Below are positions 8,863 through 17,742 of a stretch of 43,003 bases of DNA, piece after piece. The position numbers and the translations under genes are program-made. Source of the DNA: Candidatus Bacteroides merdipullorum. Lineage in GTDB: Bacteria > Bacteroidota > Bacteroidia > Bacteroidales > Bacteroidaceae. The stretch is from NCBI GenBank assembly GCA_019116045.1, contig DXCK01000125.1, positions 1-43,003 on the forward strand. Reading direction: 5' to 3'. Within the stretch, counting starts at the first letter, position 1. Every line of letters begins with the position of its first letter. The notes under the pieces are model-generated. The model had not been told where the DNA came from and did not search any database. It saw only the letters and a list, made by a program, of their open reading frames with translations.

Positions 8863-10695
8863 TTATCTCCCCTCGTTAGCTCGAATCAGTTCGAGAAGCT
8901 TGTCAACGGCTTCCGCTTCGGGAATGTTCTTCTCGATGCACTCTTTCTTCTTATAAAGGCTCACCTTGCCGCGTCCGGCGCCTACGTAGCCGTAGTCGGC
9001 GTCGGCCATCTCGCCCGGCCCGTTGACGATGCAGCCCATGATGCCGATTTTCAGCCCTTTCAGGTGTGCGGTGGCTGCCTTGATGCGGGCAATGGTGCTT
9101 TGCAGGTCGTAGAGCGTGCGGCCGCAGCCCGGGCAGGAAATGTATTCCGTCTTGCTGACGCGTGCGCGGCCAGCCTGGAGGATGCTGAAGGCGGTGCTGT
9201 CGATGGCTTGGGCGGGCAGTTCGCCTTGGTTGAAGAGGAAGATGCCGTCCGTCAGCCCGTCGATGAGCAGGGCACCCATGTCCGTGGCTGCTTTCAGTTG
9301 GAAGTCCTCCAGATTGTTTTCGGCGTAATGCTGGAAGAAGACGACGGGGTTCTTCAGTCCCTCTTGCATCAGTTGCAGGGCCAGGGCACGTTGTTCGCCC
9401 AGTCGGTTGGGGTGGTTGCTTTGCGCGATGAGCACCACTTCGGGATGATACTTCAGGCAAGCCAGCACTTCATCGTTCAGGCCCATGTAGGTGACGAAAA
9501 GGAATTTCAGCGGGGCCGTGCAGCCCGATATGAAGAACAGTTGGTCGGCCTTGAAAGCGGGCCAGCAGTCTGCCTGCCCTTGCCAGAGGTCAGCATCGAC
9601 GATGTACTGCGGGCCTTGCGGACGGTCGGCGGGCAATTGCCGCCCCACATACACATAGTCGGGCGTGAACTGCGGGTCGAAGTCCAGCTTGCCGTCCAGC
9701 CGGGCCGAAAGCACCACGGGCACGTGGTCGCCGCCGATGTTGCGCACGGCGCAGGTCTCGCGGCGCACGGGGTGGAGGAAGTCGAAAGACGTGTCTTGCG
9801 GGCCGGGGATGTAGGGATGGCCTGCCCGTTGGGCGATGTAGTCCACCAGCTTGCGGGCTACGGGGATTTCTGCCTCGGGTGCCTCGCTCAGCGACACGCG
9901 GATGGTGTCGCCCAGTCCGTCGGCCAGCAGGGCACCGATGCCCACGGCCGACTTGATACGCCCGTCTTCGCCGTCACCTGCTTCGGTCACGCCCAGGTGC
10001 AGCGGAAAGCTCATGCCTTCGCGTTCCATCGTGTCGGCCAGCAGGCGCACGGTGCGCACCATCACCACGGTGTTCGACGCTTTGATGGAGATGACTACGT
10101 CGCGGAAGTCCTCGTCCACGCAGATGCGCAGGAACTCCATGCACGATTCCACCATGCCTTCGGGCGTATCGCCGTAGCGCGACATGATGCGGTCGGACAG
10201 CGAACCGTGGTTCACTCCGATGCGGATGGCCGTATGATGTTCCTTGCAGATGTTCAGGAACGGTACGAAACGGTCGCGTATCTTCTGTAACTCCTGTGTA
10301 TACTCCTCGTCCGTGTATTCCAGGTGCTTGAAAGTGCGGGCGGCATCCACGTAGTTGCCCGGATTGATGCGCACCTTCTCTACGTAGCGGGCGGCCACGT
10401 CGGCCACGTTGGGGTTGAAGTGTATGTCGGCCACCAGAGGCACCATGCAGCCTTCGGCACGCAGGGCAGCGTTGATGTTGCGCAGGTTCTCCGCTTCGCG
10501 GGTGCCTTGAGCCGTGAGACGCACATACTCGCCTCCGGCTGCTACGATGCGTTCGGTTTGTGCCACGCAGGCGTCGGTGTCCAGCGTGTTGGTGTTCGTC
10601 ATGCTCTGCACGCGGATGGGGTTGTCGCCGCCCAACGGCGTGGCGCCTATGTTTACGACGGATGTTTCCCGGCGGGAATAGTTGAATAAGTCCAC
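8863..10695 (-). CDS. ispG: 4-hydroxy-3-methylbut-2-enyl diphosphate synthase IspG, long form
   Basis: A 610-residue IspG (GcpE), the enzyme that reductively converts methylerythritol cyclodiphosphate to HMBPP in the non-mevalonate isoprenoid pathway. The N-terminal TIM barrel is recognisable (NPIRVQSMTNT, MVPLVADIHFNP, RINPGN, GVNHGSLS). The C-terminal iron-sulfur domain has CPGCGRTLYDL and IMGCIVNGPGEM, giving the three Cys ligands plus the GPGE motif whose Glu is the fourth ligand. Between them lies a roughly 250-residue insert typical of Bacteroidetes, Chlamydiae and plants; short proteobacterial IspG has about 370 residues. It is the last gene of a minus-strand series after purE, separated by 122 bases containing a small repeat. 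Confidence 0.96.
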   Translation of the reverse strand: MDLFNYSRRETSVVNIGATPLGGDNPIRVQSMTNTNTLDTDACVAQTERIVAAGGEYVRLTAQGTREAENLRNINAALRAEGCMVPLVADIHFNPNVADVAARYVEKVRINPGNYVDAARTFKHLEYTDEEYTQELQKIRDRFVPFLNICKEHHTAIRIGVNHGSLSDRIMSRYGDTPEGMVESCMEFLRICVDEDFRDVVISIKASNTVVMVRTVRLLADTMEREGMSFPLHLGVTEAGDGEDGRIKSAVGIGALLADGLGDTIRVSLSEAPEAEIPVARKLVDYIAQRAGHPYIPGPQDTSFDFLHPVRRETCAVRNIGGDHVPVVLSARLDGKLDFDPQFTPDYVYVGRQLPADRPQGPQYIVDADLWQGQADCWPAFKADQLFFISGCTAPLKFLFVTYMGLNDEVLACLKYHPEVVLIAQSNHPNRLGEQRALALQLMQEGLKNPVVFFQHYAENNLEDFQLKAATDMGALLIDGLTDGIFLFNQGELPAQAIDSTAFSILQAGRARVSKTEYISCPGCGRTLYDLQSTIARIKAATAHLKGLKIGIMGCIVNGPGEMADADYGYVGAGRGKVSLYKKKECIEKNIPEAEAVDKLLELIRANEGR

Positions 10696-10702
10696 TTTGA
10701 TA

Positions 10703-10734
10703 AATGAAGAATTAAGAATGAAGAATTAAGAATG
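10703..10734. repeat. Tandem AATGAAGAATTAAG repeat upstream of ispG
   Basis: Two perfect 14-bp copies (10703-10716, 10717-10730) plus a partial third. The same AATGAAGAAT vocabulary recurs at 31720-31855 and 32660-32826, so it belongs to a dispersed intergenic family. It lies in the 5' leader of ispG. The rest of the purE-ispG gap (10735-10817) is G/C-rich without a recognisable gene. Confidence 0.7.
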
Positions 10735-10817
10735 GGAGAGCAGAAAGAGACCGGGCGCGACGTCCGTTTTGCCGGGAGAACCCTTGAGGATGTCGAGGGT
10801 CACCCCCGGCCGGAGTG

Positions 10818-11327
10818 TCAGTTCGTCTTGTACTCGTATTTTACTTCTTTCAGCTCTTCGTTGGCCTTGACGATTTTCTTCTTCAGCCCTTCCTTGTAGG
10901 CGGCGAAGGCCTCGGCCAGTTGCTTATCGCTCAGAGCCAGCATCTGCACAGCCAGGATGGCGGCGTTCATGGCGCCGTTGATGGCGACGGTGGCCACGGG
11001 GATGCCGGGAGGCATCTGAATGATGGAGTAGAGTGCGTCCACACCGTCCAGCACACTGCCTTTGACGGGCACGCCGATGACGGGCAGGGTCGTATTGGCG
11101 GCTATCACGCCGGGCAGGGCGGCTGCCATGCCGGCAGCGGCGATGATGACGCGGATGCCCCGGCCTGCGGCGTTCTTGGCAAATTCTTCAACGGCTTCGG
11201 GCGTGCGATGGGCTGAGAGGGCGTTCATTTCGAAGGGCACGTGCAGGTCGTTGAGCAGTTGGGCGGCTTTCTCCATGACGGGTAGGTCGGAGGTGCTGCC
11301 CATGATGATACTTACTAAAGGTGTCAT
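10818..11327 (-). CDS. purE: N5-carboxyaminoimidazole ribonucleotide mutase PurE
   Basis: A 169-residue protein from ATG 11327 (MTPLVSIIMGSTSDLPVMEKA). An upstream start at 11378 would translate low-complexity repeat DNA and is rejected. The class I PurE signatures are present: GSTSDLPVM at the N terminus, SAHRTPEAVEEFAK, AAAGMAAALPGVIAA and GVPVKGSVLDGVDALYSIIQMPPGIPVATV. The enzyme moves the carboxylate of N5-CAIR to give CAIR in purine synthesis. A purK partner is not in the window. It sits between gcvH and ispG in a minus-strand series. Confidence 0.96.
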   Translation of the reverse strand: MTPLVSIIMGSTSDLPVMEKAAQLLNDLHVPFEMNALSAHRTPEAVEEFAKNAAGRGIRVIIAAAGMAAALPGVIAANTTLPVIGVPVKGSVLDGVDALYSIIQMPPGIPVATVAINGAMNAAILAVQMLALSDKQLAEAFAAYKEGLKKKIVKANEELKEVKYEYKTN

Positions 11328-11376
11328 TCTTTGAATGGTTAATGGTGAATGATAAATGGTTAATGGGGTAATGAAC

Positions 11377-11436
11377 AATGGTGAATGGTTAATGCAAGGC
11401 GCGCTTGTGTGCTTCCCGCATTAACCATTCATCATT
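11377..11436. repeat. Hairpin element between gcvH and purE
   Basis: AATGGTGAATGGTTAATG (11377-11394) is an 18-bp inverted repeat, with one mismatch, of 11419-11436; the 24-base centre is G/C-rich. Further GTGAATGG/TTAATGG copies fill 11334-11376 and TTCATTATTC copies fill 11434-11452. The structure resembles a MITE-like or REP-like hairpin inside the gcvH-purE transcript. Confidence 0.75.
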
Positions 11437-11441
11437 ATTCA

Positions 11442-11822
11442 TTATTCATTGATAAGGGCTTTGTAGGCTTCGGCGTCCAGCAGGCTGTCGAAGTCGGCTT
11501 CGGCGGCAGGTTTCACCTTTATGAGCCAGCCTTCGCCATAGGGGGCTTGGTTCACCAGCTCGGGCTGGTCGGCCAGGGCGGCGTTCTGTTCCAGTACTTC
11601 GCCGCCGACGGGCATGAAGAGGTCGGAGATGGTCTTCACCACTTCGATGGTGCCGAACGTGTCGCCTGCCTCCAGTGTTTCGCCTTCGGTCTGGATGTCT
11701 ACGAATACGATGTCGCCCAGTTGCTGCTGTGCATAGTCGGTGATGCCCACGTAGGCGATGTCGCCTTCCACGCGGATCCACTCATGTTCCTTGGTGTACT
11801 TTACGTTAGTCGGATAGTTCAT
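11442..11822 (-). CDS. gcvH: Glycine cleavage system H protein
   Basis: A 126-residue lipoyl carrier. It opens [29 protein letters not shown], the conserved GcvH N-terminal block, and has the lipoylation site in [15 protein letters not shown] (Lys 63), followed by GEGWLIKV. GcvH shuttles the aminomethyl group between the P, T and L proteins of glycine cleavage in the cytoplasm. The gcvP, gcvT and lpd genes are not in this window. The start is 12 bases after the stop of the upstream PAP2-like gene, so the two are probably co-transcribed. Confidence 0.97.
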   Translation of the reverse strand: MNYPTNVKYTKEHEWIRVEGDIAYVGITDYAQQQLGDIVFVDIQTEGETLEAGDTFGTIEVVKTISDLFMPVGGEVLEQNAALADQPELVNQAPYGEGWLIKVKPAAEADFDSLLDAEAYKALINE

Positions 11823-11834
11823 AATAGTTTGTTT

Positions 11835-12521
11835 TTAATGGATTATTGAATGAAAGAATATTCGCAACATGACGCCGTAGAACGGGTCGAGCACCAGTAT
11901 CGAGCAGACCAGGCCTGTGAAGAACCCGCCCAACACTTCGCCCAGGGTGTGATGTTTCAGGATGATGCGTGCGCTGCCCAGCAGTCCCGAAACGAGGATA
12001 AAGAAACACAGCCACCAGACGGGGTTGTAGTTGAACAGCGAGCAGAATACTGTCACCCCGCCAATCACGGCTCCGGCGCCCGCCATGTGTTCGCTGAGTT
12101 TCCAGCGCAGGTTGACCACTACGCAGATGACCATGATGACCAGGGCTGTCCAGATGATGTTTATCATGTACCAAGGCAGGTTCATGCGGTACATCATGAC
12201 CAGCCCGAAGGCATACGAGGTTATGGTGAGCAGGAAGGGTACGTAGCGCCGTCGGCGTTCTACCAAGTCGCGCAGGCTGAAGCCGTTCATCTTGCGGAAG
12301 AGGAAGATGGTGAGCGTGGGCAGGAAGATGGTAAAGATGTAGACTATGGCCAGCACCAGCAGTTTGTAGCCGAGGGGCATCATGCGCAGATAGGTGCAGA
12401 AGAAGATGACCAAGAAGGCCAGAAACGGTATGGAGAACGGTGTGAACACCGCCGACACCACGCGCGATGCCTGTAACAGTCGTTTTTCTTCGGTTGCTTC
12501 CGTGTATGTTTCTGCTTTCAT
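11835..12521 (-). CDS. PAP2-like integral membrane protein
   Basis: A 228-residue protein with about six hydrophobic segments. Remnants of the three PAP2 phosphatase motifs can be aligned: a basic run ERRRRYVPF near residue 89-96, SEH at 143-145 where the family has SGH, and SARIILKHHTLGEV at 183-196 where SRx5Hx3D is expected. His 145 and His 191 are kept, but Gly is Glu, Ser is Ala and the last Asp is Glu. Typical PAP2 enzymes dephosphorylate lipid phosphates at the membrane. Fold membership is likely; catalytic activity is uncertain. It lies 10 bases after rpoN and 12 bases before gcvH in one run. Confidence 0.75.
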   Translation of the reverse strand: MKAETYTEATEEKRLLQASRVVSAVFTPFSIPFLAFLVIFFCTYLRMMPLGYKLLVLAIVYIFTIFLPTLTIFLFRKMNGFSLRDLVERRRRYVPFLLTITSYAFGLVMMYRMNLPWYMINIIWTALVIMVICVVVNLRWKLSEHMAGAGAVIGGVTVFCSLFNYNPVWWLCFFILVSGLLGSARIILKHHTLGEVLGGFFTGLVCSILVLDPFYGVMLRIFFHSIIH

Positions 12522-12531
12522 GAGCGTGGGA

Positions 12532-14025
12532 TTATTTCCGCAGGCGAGCCACGGGGATGTTCATCTGCTGGCGGTATTTGGCCACGGTGCGGCGGGCTAT
12601 GGGGTAGCCTTTCTGCTTCAGTATCTCGCACAGCTCGTCGTCGGTGTAGGGTTTGGACTTGTCTTCGTTGTCAATACATTCCTTGAGTATCTTTCGTATC
12701 TCGCGCACGGACATTTCTTCGCCACTTTCGGTGACGTAGCTGTCGCTGAAGAAGAACTTGAGCGGGTAGATGCCGAAGTTGGTTTGCACGTACTTGCTGT
12801 TGCTGACGCGCGACACGGTCGATATGTCCAGCCCGGCTCGTTCGGCCACGTCTTTCAGAATCATGGGGCGCAGCAGCGATTCGTCTCCTTCGCGGAAGAA
12901 GGGCAGTTGCAGGTCGATGATGGCCTGCATGGTCTTCATCAGCGTGTTCTGCCGTTGCTTGACGGCGTCGATGAAGCCCTGTGCGGCGTCCATCTTCTGT
13001 TTGAGGAACAGCAGGGCCTCGCGCGATTCCTTGCTTTGGTTGGCCTTGTTCTTGGTGTGCTCTTCGAGCAAGGTGCTGAAGTCGCGGCTGATACGCAGTT
13101 CGGGCACGTTGCGGTTGTTGAGGCTGAGTGTGACGGTTCCGTCGTCTTCTGTCTCTACGATGAAGTCGGGCACAATCTGCTGCATGTTCTTGCCTATGGC
13201 TTCACCCATTGAGGCGCCGGGGCGCGGGTTGAGGCGGCAGATTTCGCGGATGGCGCGTTCGGCCGTATCTTTGTCGATGTCCAGTTTCTGCTGTATTTTG
13301 TCCCAATGTTTGCGGGTGAACTCTTCGTAACATTCCTGCACGATGCGTTCTTCGGTCTGCAGCAACGGATCGGGGTCGGTGTGGCGCTGTTGCATCTTCC
13401 TGCGGATTTGGATGAGCAGACACTCTTGCAGGTTGCGCGCTCCGAGTCCGGGCGGGTCGAAGTCTTGGATGATTTTCAGCACCTGTTCCAGTTCTTGCGG
13501 GGTGGCTTCGATGCCGGTGTAGATGGCCAGTTCGTCGCTGATGCTGTCCAGGGGCTTGCGCAGCAGGCCGTCGTCGTCCAGCGAGCCGATGAGATATTCG
13601 GCCAGTTCGCGTTGGTGAGGCGTCAGGTCCTGTTCTCCCAACTGTTCTTTCAGGATTTCGTAGAAAGAGGTACTGTCCGAGAAGGGGATTTCCTCCGCCT
13701 TGTCGTCACGGCTGCGGTTGTTTTCTTGCAGTTTGTAGTCGGGTATGTCGTCTTCTGTCAGATAGTCGCTCAGCGAGTCGTAGTCCGTGTCGCCTCCGTC
13801 TTCGGGGCTTTCGCGGTCTGTGTCGGCCGTGTCGGCATAGTCTTCGTTGTGCGTTTCTTCTTTGCCTTCTTCCAGGGCGGGATTTTCCAGCAGTTCGGCA
13901 CGCACGCGGTCTTCCAGTTCGACGGCGGGCAGCTCCAACAGTTTCACTACCATGATTTGTTGGGGCGACAGAGTTTGCACCTGTTGCTGCGTCTGCGTCT
14001 GTACTTGTCGGGAAGCTTGTGCCAT
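12532..14025 (-). CDS. rpoN: RNA polymerase sigma-54 factor
   Basis: A 497-residue protein from ATG 14025 (MAQASRQVQTQTQQQVQTLSPQQ); in-frame sequence further upstream runs past the promoter and is not used. It has the Gln-rich activator-interaction region I, with ending LLELPAVELEDRVRAELLENPALEE, an acidic region II, the core-binding domain, the HTH region that reads the -12 element, and the RpoN box ARRTVAKYR (residues 477-485) that contacts -24. Sigma-54 needs an AAA+ activator to open promoters. It heads the rpoN-PAP2-gcvH-purE-ispG run. Confidence 0.97.
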   Translation of the reverse strand: MAQASRQVQTQTQQQVQTLSPQQIMVVKLLELPAVELEDRVRAELLENPALEEGKEETHNEDYADTADTDRESPEDGGDTDYDSLSDYLTEDDIPDYKLQENNRSRDDKAEEIPFSDSTSFYEILKEQLGEQDLTPHQRELAEYLIGSLDDDGLLRKPLDSISDELAIYTGIEATPQELEQVLKIIQDFDPPGLGARNLQECLLIQIRRKMQQRHTDPDPLLQTEERIVQECYEEFTRKHWDKIQQKLDIDKDTAERAIREICRLNPRPGASMGEAIGKNMQQIVPDFIVETEDDGTVTLSLNNRNVPELRISRDFSTLLEEHTKNKANQSKESREALLFLKQKMDAAQGFIDAVKQRQNTLMKTMQAIIDLQLPFFREGDESLLRPMILKDVAERAGLDISTVSRVSNSKYVQTNFGIYPLKFFFSDSYVTESGEEMSVREIRKILKECIDNEDKSKPYTDDELCEILKQKGYPIARRTVAKYRQQMNIPVARLRK

Positions 14026-14054
14026 ATACGATTTGTTTCGATTGTTGTCGGCTA

Positions 14055-14085
14055 CAAAAGTAGTGAATAGTTTGCGAAAGCGAAA
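14055..14085 (-). promoter_or_regulatory. Promoter of rpoN
   Basis: On the minus strand TACTTTTG (14062-14055) matches the Bacteroidetes -7 box TAnnTTTG perfectly, with TTTC about 19 bases upstream (14085-14082) as a one-mismatch -33 box. The predicted start is about 23 bases before the rpoN ATG. Confidence 0.55.
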
Positions 14086-14115
14086 CATTGCGGGGCGATA
14101 TTTCCGTCGGCGGGC

Positions 14116-14165
14116 TATTTTTGCCGCATGGGATGACACACTTTCCTTTTTTCTTCTTATCTTTG
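14116..14165 (+). promoter_or_regulatory. Candidate promoters for the Xaa-Pro aminopeptidase gene
   Basis: Two perfect TAnnTTTG boxes occur on the plus strand: TATTTTTG (14116-14123) and TATCTTTG (14158-14165). Neither has a clear TTTG at -33. If used, they give a G/C-rich 5' leader of about 185-225 bases before the ATG at 14356. The region 14166-14310 between them and the gene contains no visible gene. Confidence 0.35.
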
Positions 14166-14355
14166 GGAACTTTTCCCGGCGGGAGGGGGAGGCGTGCCGC
14201 CGTCCTTTCCGGTGCGGAAGAGCCGTGCCTCGTGTCCGGACGGGCGGCGGTTCTTGTCCGTCAGAGCCGGGGCTTTCCCGCAGCGTGGCTGTTGTAGCTG
14301 CGAGAGGTTGACATTCAGTTGGTTAAGGATAGACATTAAAAAGATAAATTGATTT

Positions 14356-15729
14356 ATGTTTGCAAAAGAGGCTTACGTGCAACGCCGTGCCGTGCTGAAG
14401 AAGGCTGTGGGTCACGGCGTGCTGCTGTTCCTGGGTAATGACGAACAGGGGCTTAACTACGAGGACAACACGTTCCGCTACCGCCAGGATTCTTCCTTCC
14501 TGTATTATTTCGGCCTTTCGTTTGCCGGGCTGAATGCCCTGATTGACATCGACGAAGACCGCGAGATTATCTTCGGCGACGAACTCTCCATCGACTACAT
14601 CGTCTGGATGGGTACGCAGCCCACCCTGCACGAAAAGGCGGCTGCCGTGGGCATCACGGAGACCCGGCCTGCCGCCCAACTGACTGAATACTTGCACAAG
14701 GCCGTGCAGCAGGGGCGCACCATCCACTACCTGCCTCCCTACCGCGCCGAGCACAAGCTGAAGCTGATGGACTGGCTGGGCGTGCCCCCTGCGCACCAGG
14801 AGGGCTCGGTGCCTTTCATCCGCGCCATCGTGGCCCAACGAAACGTGAAGACGGACGAGGAGATTGCCGAGATAGAACGCGCGTGCGACATCACTGCCGA
14901 CATGCACATCGCCGCCACGCGCTTCATCCGTCCCGGCATGTATGAATACGAAGTCGTGGCAGAGATGAACCACGTGGCCGAAAGCCACAACTGCGAGCTT
15001 TCGTTCGCCACCATCGCCACCATCAACGGGCAGACGCTGCACAACCACTACCACGGCAACCGCATCGAGGAGGGGCAACTCTTCCTTATTGACGCCGGAG
15101 CCGAGCTGCCTTCGGGCTACTGCGGCGACATGTCGTCCACCATCCCCGTCAGCAAGACCTTCACCCCGCGCCAGCGCGCTGTCTACGAGATTCAGAACGC
15201 CATGCACCTCGAGTCGGTCAAAGCCCTCAGGCCGGGTATCCCTTACATGGACGTCTACGACCTCTCCGCCCGCGTCATGGTGGACGGCCTGAAGGAGTTG
15301 GGGCTGATGAAGGGGAACACGGAAGATGCCGTGCGCGAAGGCGCCCACGCGCTGTTTTACCCCCACGGGCTGGGTCACATGATGGGCTTGGACGTGCACG
15401 ACATGGAGAATCTGGGCGAAGTCTGGGTGGGATACGACGGCCAGCCGAAGAGCACGCAGTTCGGGCGCAAGAGCCAGCGTCTGGCCATTCCCCTGCGGCC
15501 GGGCTTCGTGCACACTGTCGAGCCGGGCATCTACTTTATCCCGGAACTCATCGACCTCTGGCGCAGCCAGGGCAAGTTTACCGATTTCATCAACTACGAC
15601 AAGGTGGAGGAATACCGGCACTTCGGCGGCATCCGCAACGAAGAGAACTACCTCATCACCGAGACCGGCGCCCGCCGCCTGGGCAAAAAGATTCCGCTGA
15701 CGCCCGACGAGGTCGAGGCGTTGCGCTGA
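14356..15729 (+). CDS. pepP: Xaa-Pro aminopeptidase (M24B metallopeptidase)
   Basis: A 457-residue protein with an N-terminal AMP_N domain (RRAVLKKAVGHGVLLFLGN, FRYRQDSSFLYYFGL) and a C-terminal pita-bread peptidase domain. The five metal ligands are visible: Asp in LIDAGAE, Asp in GDMSST, His in HGLGHMMGLDVHD, Glu in VEPGIYF and Glu in RNEENYLIT. The enzyme removes an N-terminal residue preceding proline, in the cytoplasm. Length agrees with PepP of other bacteria (about 440). It is a single-gene unit closed by a strong terminator shared with the convergent gene downstream. Confidence 0.93.
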   Translation: MFAKEAYVQRRAVLKKAVGHGVLLFLGNDEQGLNYEDNTFRYRQDSSFLYYFGLSFAGLNALIDIDEDREIIFGDELSIDYIVWMGTQPTLHEKAAAVGITETRPAAQLTEYLHKAVQQGRTIHYLPPYRAEHKLKLMDWLGVPPAHQEGSVPFIRAIVAQRNVKTDEEIAEIERACDITADMHIAATRFIRPGMYEYEVVAEMNHVAESHNCELSFATIATINGQTLHNHYHGNRIEEGQLFLIDAGAELPSGYCGDMSSTIPVSKTFTPRQRAVYEIQNAMHLESVKALRPGIPYMDVYDLSARVMVDGLKELGLMKGNTEDAVREGAHALFYPHGLGHMMGLDVHDMENLGEVWVGYDGQPKSTQFGRKSQRLAIPLRPGFVHTVEPGIYFIPELIDLWRSQGKFTDFINYDKVEEYRHFGGIRNEENYLITETGARRLGKKIPLTPDEVEALR

Positions 15730-15743
15730 CCTGCCTTAAAGAA

Positions 15744-15791
15744 GAGCGGCCGGTGTCCGAAGGGAAATGCTCCCAAGGACACCGGCCGCTC
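15744..15791. terminator. Bidirectional terminator, perfect 15-bp stem
   Basis: GAGCGGCCGGTGTCC (15744-15758) is exactly complementary to 15777-15791, with an 18-base loop. It stands between the convergent aminopeptidase and thioredoxin-like genes. The T content on either side is modest (CCTTTG), so the stem is the main evidence. Confidence 0.75.
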
Positions 15792-15819
15792 CTTTGTTTC
15801 ACGGACAGGCTGGTTACGG

Positions 15820-17700
15820 TCAGTCTTGCGCCAGCTTCTCTTTCAGCGTGGGCACCAGCAGGTTGTGGTCGCGCAGGTCGTTGCGCAGCCGGTAGCTGCC
15901 GTCCTTGTCCACCACGATATACGACGGGATGCCGTCAATCTGGAACTTGTCACAAAGGTAAGCCCACTGCTTGTCGTTCAGGCGGAAATGCTTGCCCCGG
16001 ATGTCGGCAATCATCGTCTTGTATTGGGCGATGGGCGAAGTCTCGTTGGCGATGTATATCCAGACTAAGTTGCCGTCGTTCAACTCCGAGCTCTTCAGCG
16101 GCTCTGTTTGCCGGATGGAAGCGCGGCACGGACCGCACCACGTGTTCCAGAAGTCCACGAAGACCACCTTCCCCTTGTAGGGCGACACGATGGCATCGAA
16201 CAACTGTTCTACCGGCACCTCGGGCGTCGGTTCGATGACGGCTTTGCCCTCCACCTCTTTCAGTTTATCCAATGTGGTTTGTTGCATCTTGCGCAGGGCT
16301 TCTACGTAGAACGACTCATCTTCGGAAAAGACTTTCAGATCTTCTTCTGCCAGTTCGCCGCCTTTTGCCTTCTGGATTAGGCGGGCAAACTTGCGGAGCG
16401 AGCCAATCAATCCTCCTTCGATGCCGGCAACCTTCATCCAGGCATCGTCTTCATAAACTACGGGGCCGGCATAATCGTATGCCCGTTTACCCATCAGCAG
16501 CATGGGGTCGTTGATGTCAAACAGTTGGCAAATGACAGCCTGGTCCTTCGGCGTCAGTTTGTCTATACCCTTGACCGGATTCTTGTAGTCCCAGTCTTGC
16601 TTGGCGGCCCGGTAGTTCTGTTCTCTGATGTGGTCGCCTTGCAGTATGGCCGCTACTGCTTCTTCCTTCAGTGAGCATAGGTGCAACTCCTTGCCGAGTG
16701 GGGGGAGCGTGTCTTGGGCGATGCTGTCCGCAAGCGTCTGATACGTCTTGACAACGTGGGCTACATAGTCTTTTGCACTCATCTTGTAGTCGGCGAATTG
16801 TCCACTGTACAGGTTCATGGAGTATCTTCCGTCGTATTGCTCGTTGTTTGACCAATTGTTCAGGTTGGCGTAAGTGCCTTTAGCATACACTTGCCGTAGG
16901 GCAGGTCGCTGGAAGCCTGCCCGGCGTGAGATGGCCCTCAACCCTGTTATTCGCATGTCTGTATAGAGTTCTGCGTGTTCGCCGGGTGCCAGCCAGAATG
17001 TTCCTCCTCCTAACTGATGCCCTATAACGGCGAAAGCCTGGGCAGGGCCGTATTGCATAAAACGGAAGGTCGCTACGCCTGTGACAGAATCGATGGACGC
17101 GATGTACTCATCCTGGCCGCCCAGCAGGGTGTTGACGTATAAGTTGATTTCTTTTCCAAACTCTTTGCGGTAGTTCAGCAGGTGCAGGTCGACTGTCGTC
17201 TCGCCGATTCGGAAGATGGGGGCGGGCATCGGTGCGTTTTCGTTTATCGCAAGGGCTTCGGCGGGGATACCTTGGGGTGCGTCGTACTCTGTCTTTCCGG
17301 TCAGGTCGATGCCGAACAGCTTGAAGCAGTCTTCGCAGTCGGACTCAATGAAGTCGAACGACTTGGTGCGGAGCGGGAGCGGTTGGAACGTAAGCTGGAA
17401 AGTTGCCTCTCCAGACTCGGGCATCCAGAACAGGGAGTCGGGCGTGATGCCTTCCGCGCGGGTCATGGCGTACTTCCGCCCGTCGGCCCGTAGGTATGTG
17501 CGCGAATCAATCCTAATCCACATATGAGGGTTGAAGTACGCGTCGACCGTCAGAATGGTCGCTGTGTCCGTCAGTTCTACGCGCGAGACGTCCAGCGTCA
17601 TCGTATTGGCGGTTTCAATCAAAGGATTCTCCACCGTGCGGGGGCCGCTGGTGCATGCTGCCCATAGGAAAGGGAGCAGGAGGACGAATAGTTTTCTCAT
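15820..17700 (-). CDS. Thioredoxin-fold (TlpA-like) lipoprotein
   Basis: A 626-residue predicted lipoprotein: signal MRKLFVLLLPFLWAAC with the lipid-anchored Cys at 16. Residues about 500-626 form a TlpA/AhpC-TSA-type thioredoxin domain with VVFVDFWNTWCGPCRASI (active-site CGPC) and the cis-Pro loop DGIPSYIVVDKDG. The long middle part has no family I can name with certainty; it resembles the N-terminal extensions seen in many Bacteroidetes TlpA-like proteins. It would work as a periplasm-facing or surface thiol-disulfide reductase. It starts 42 bases after the sensor kinase stop, so the two are probably co-transcribed. The partner protein is unknown. Confidence 0.85.
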   Translation of the reverse strand: MRKLFVLLLPFLWAACTSGPRTVENPLIETANTMTLDVSRVELTDTATILTVDAYFNPHMWIRIDSRTYLRADGRKYAMTRAEGITPDSLFWMPESGEATFQLTFQPLPLRTKSFDFIESDCEDCFKLFGIDLTGKTEYDAPQGIPAEALAINENAPMPAPIFRIGETTVDLHLLNYRKEFGKEINLYVNTLLGGQDEYIASIDSVTGVATFRFMQYGPAQAFAVIGHQLGGGTFWLAPGEHAELYTDMRITGLRAISRRAGFQRPALRQVYAKGTYANLNNWSNNEQYDGRYSMNLYSGQFADYKMSAKDYVAHVVKTYQTLADSIAQDTLPPLGKELHLCSLKEEAVAAILQGDHIREQNYRAAKQDWDYKNPVKGIDKLTPKDQAVICQLFDINDPMLLMGKRAYDYAGPVVYEDDAWMKVAGIEGGLIGSLRKFARLIQKAKGGELAEEDLKVFSEDESFYVEALRKMQQTTLDKLKEVEGKAVIEPTPEVPVEQLFDAIVSPYKGKVVFVDFWNTWCGPCRASIRQTEPLKSSELNDGNLVWIYIANETSPIAQYKTMIADIRGKHFRLNDKQWAYLCDKFQIDGIPSYIVVDKDGSYRLRNDLRDHNLLVPTLKEKLAQD

Positions 17701-17742
17701 GTTCTTGTTAGTTTTATTTAAATGTGAATAATGTGTTTAGTG

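Noticed and set aside
14140..14355. Riboswitch or structured RNA upstream of the aminopeptidase gene
   Set aside because: The leader is G/C-rich and could fold, but no known aptamer consensus was recognised.
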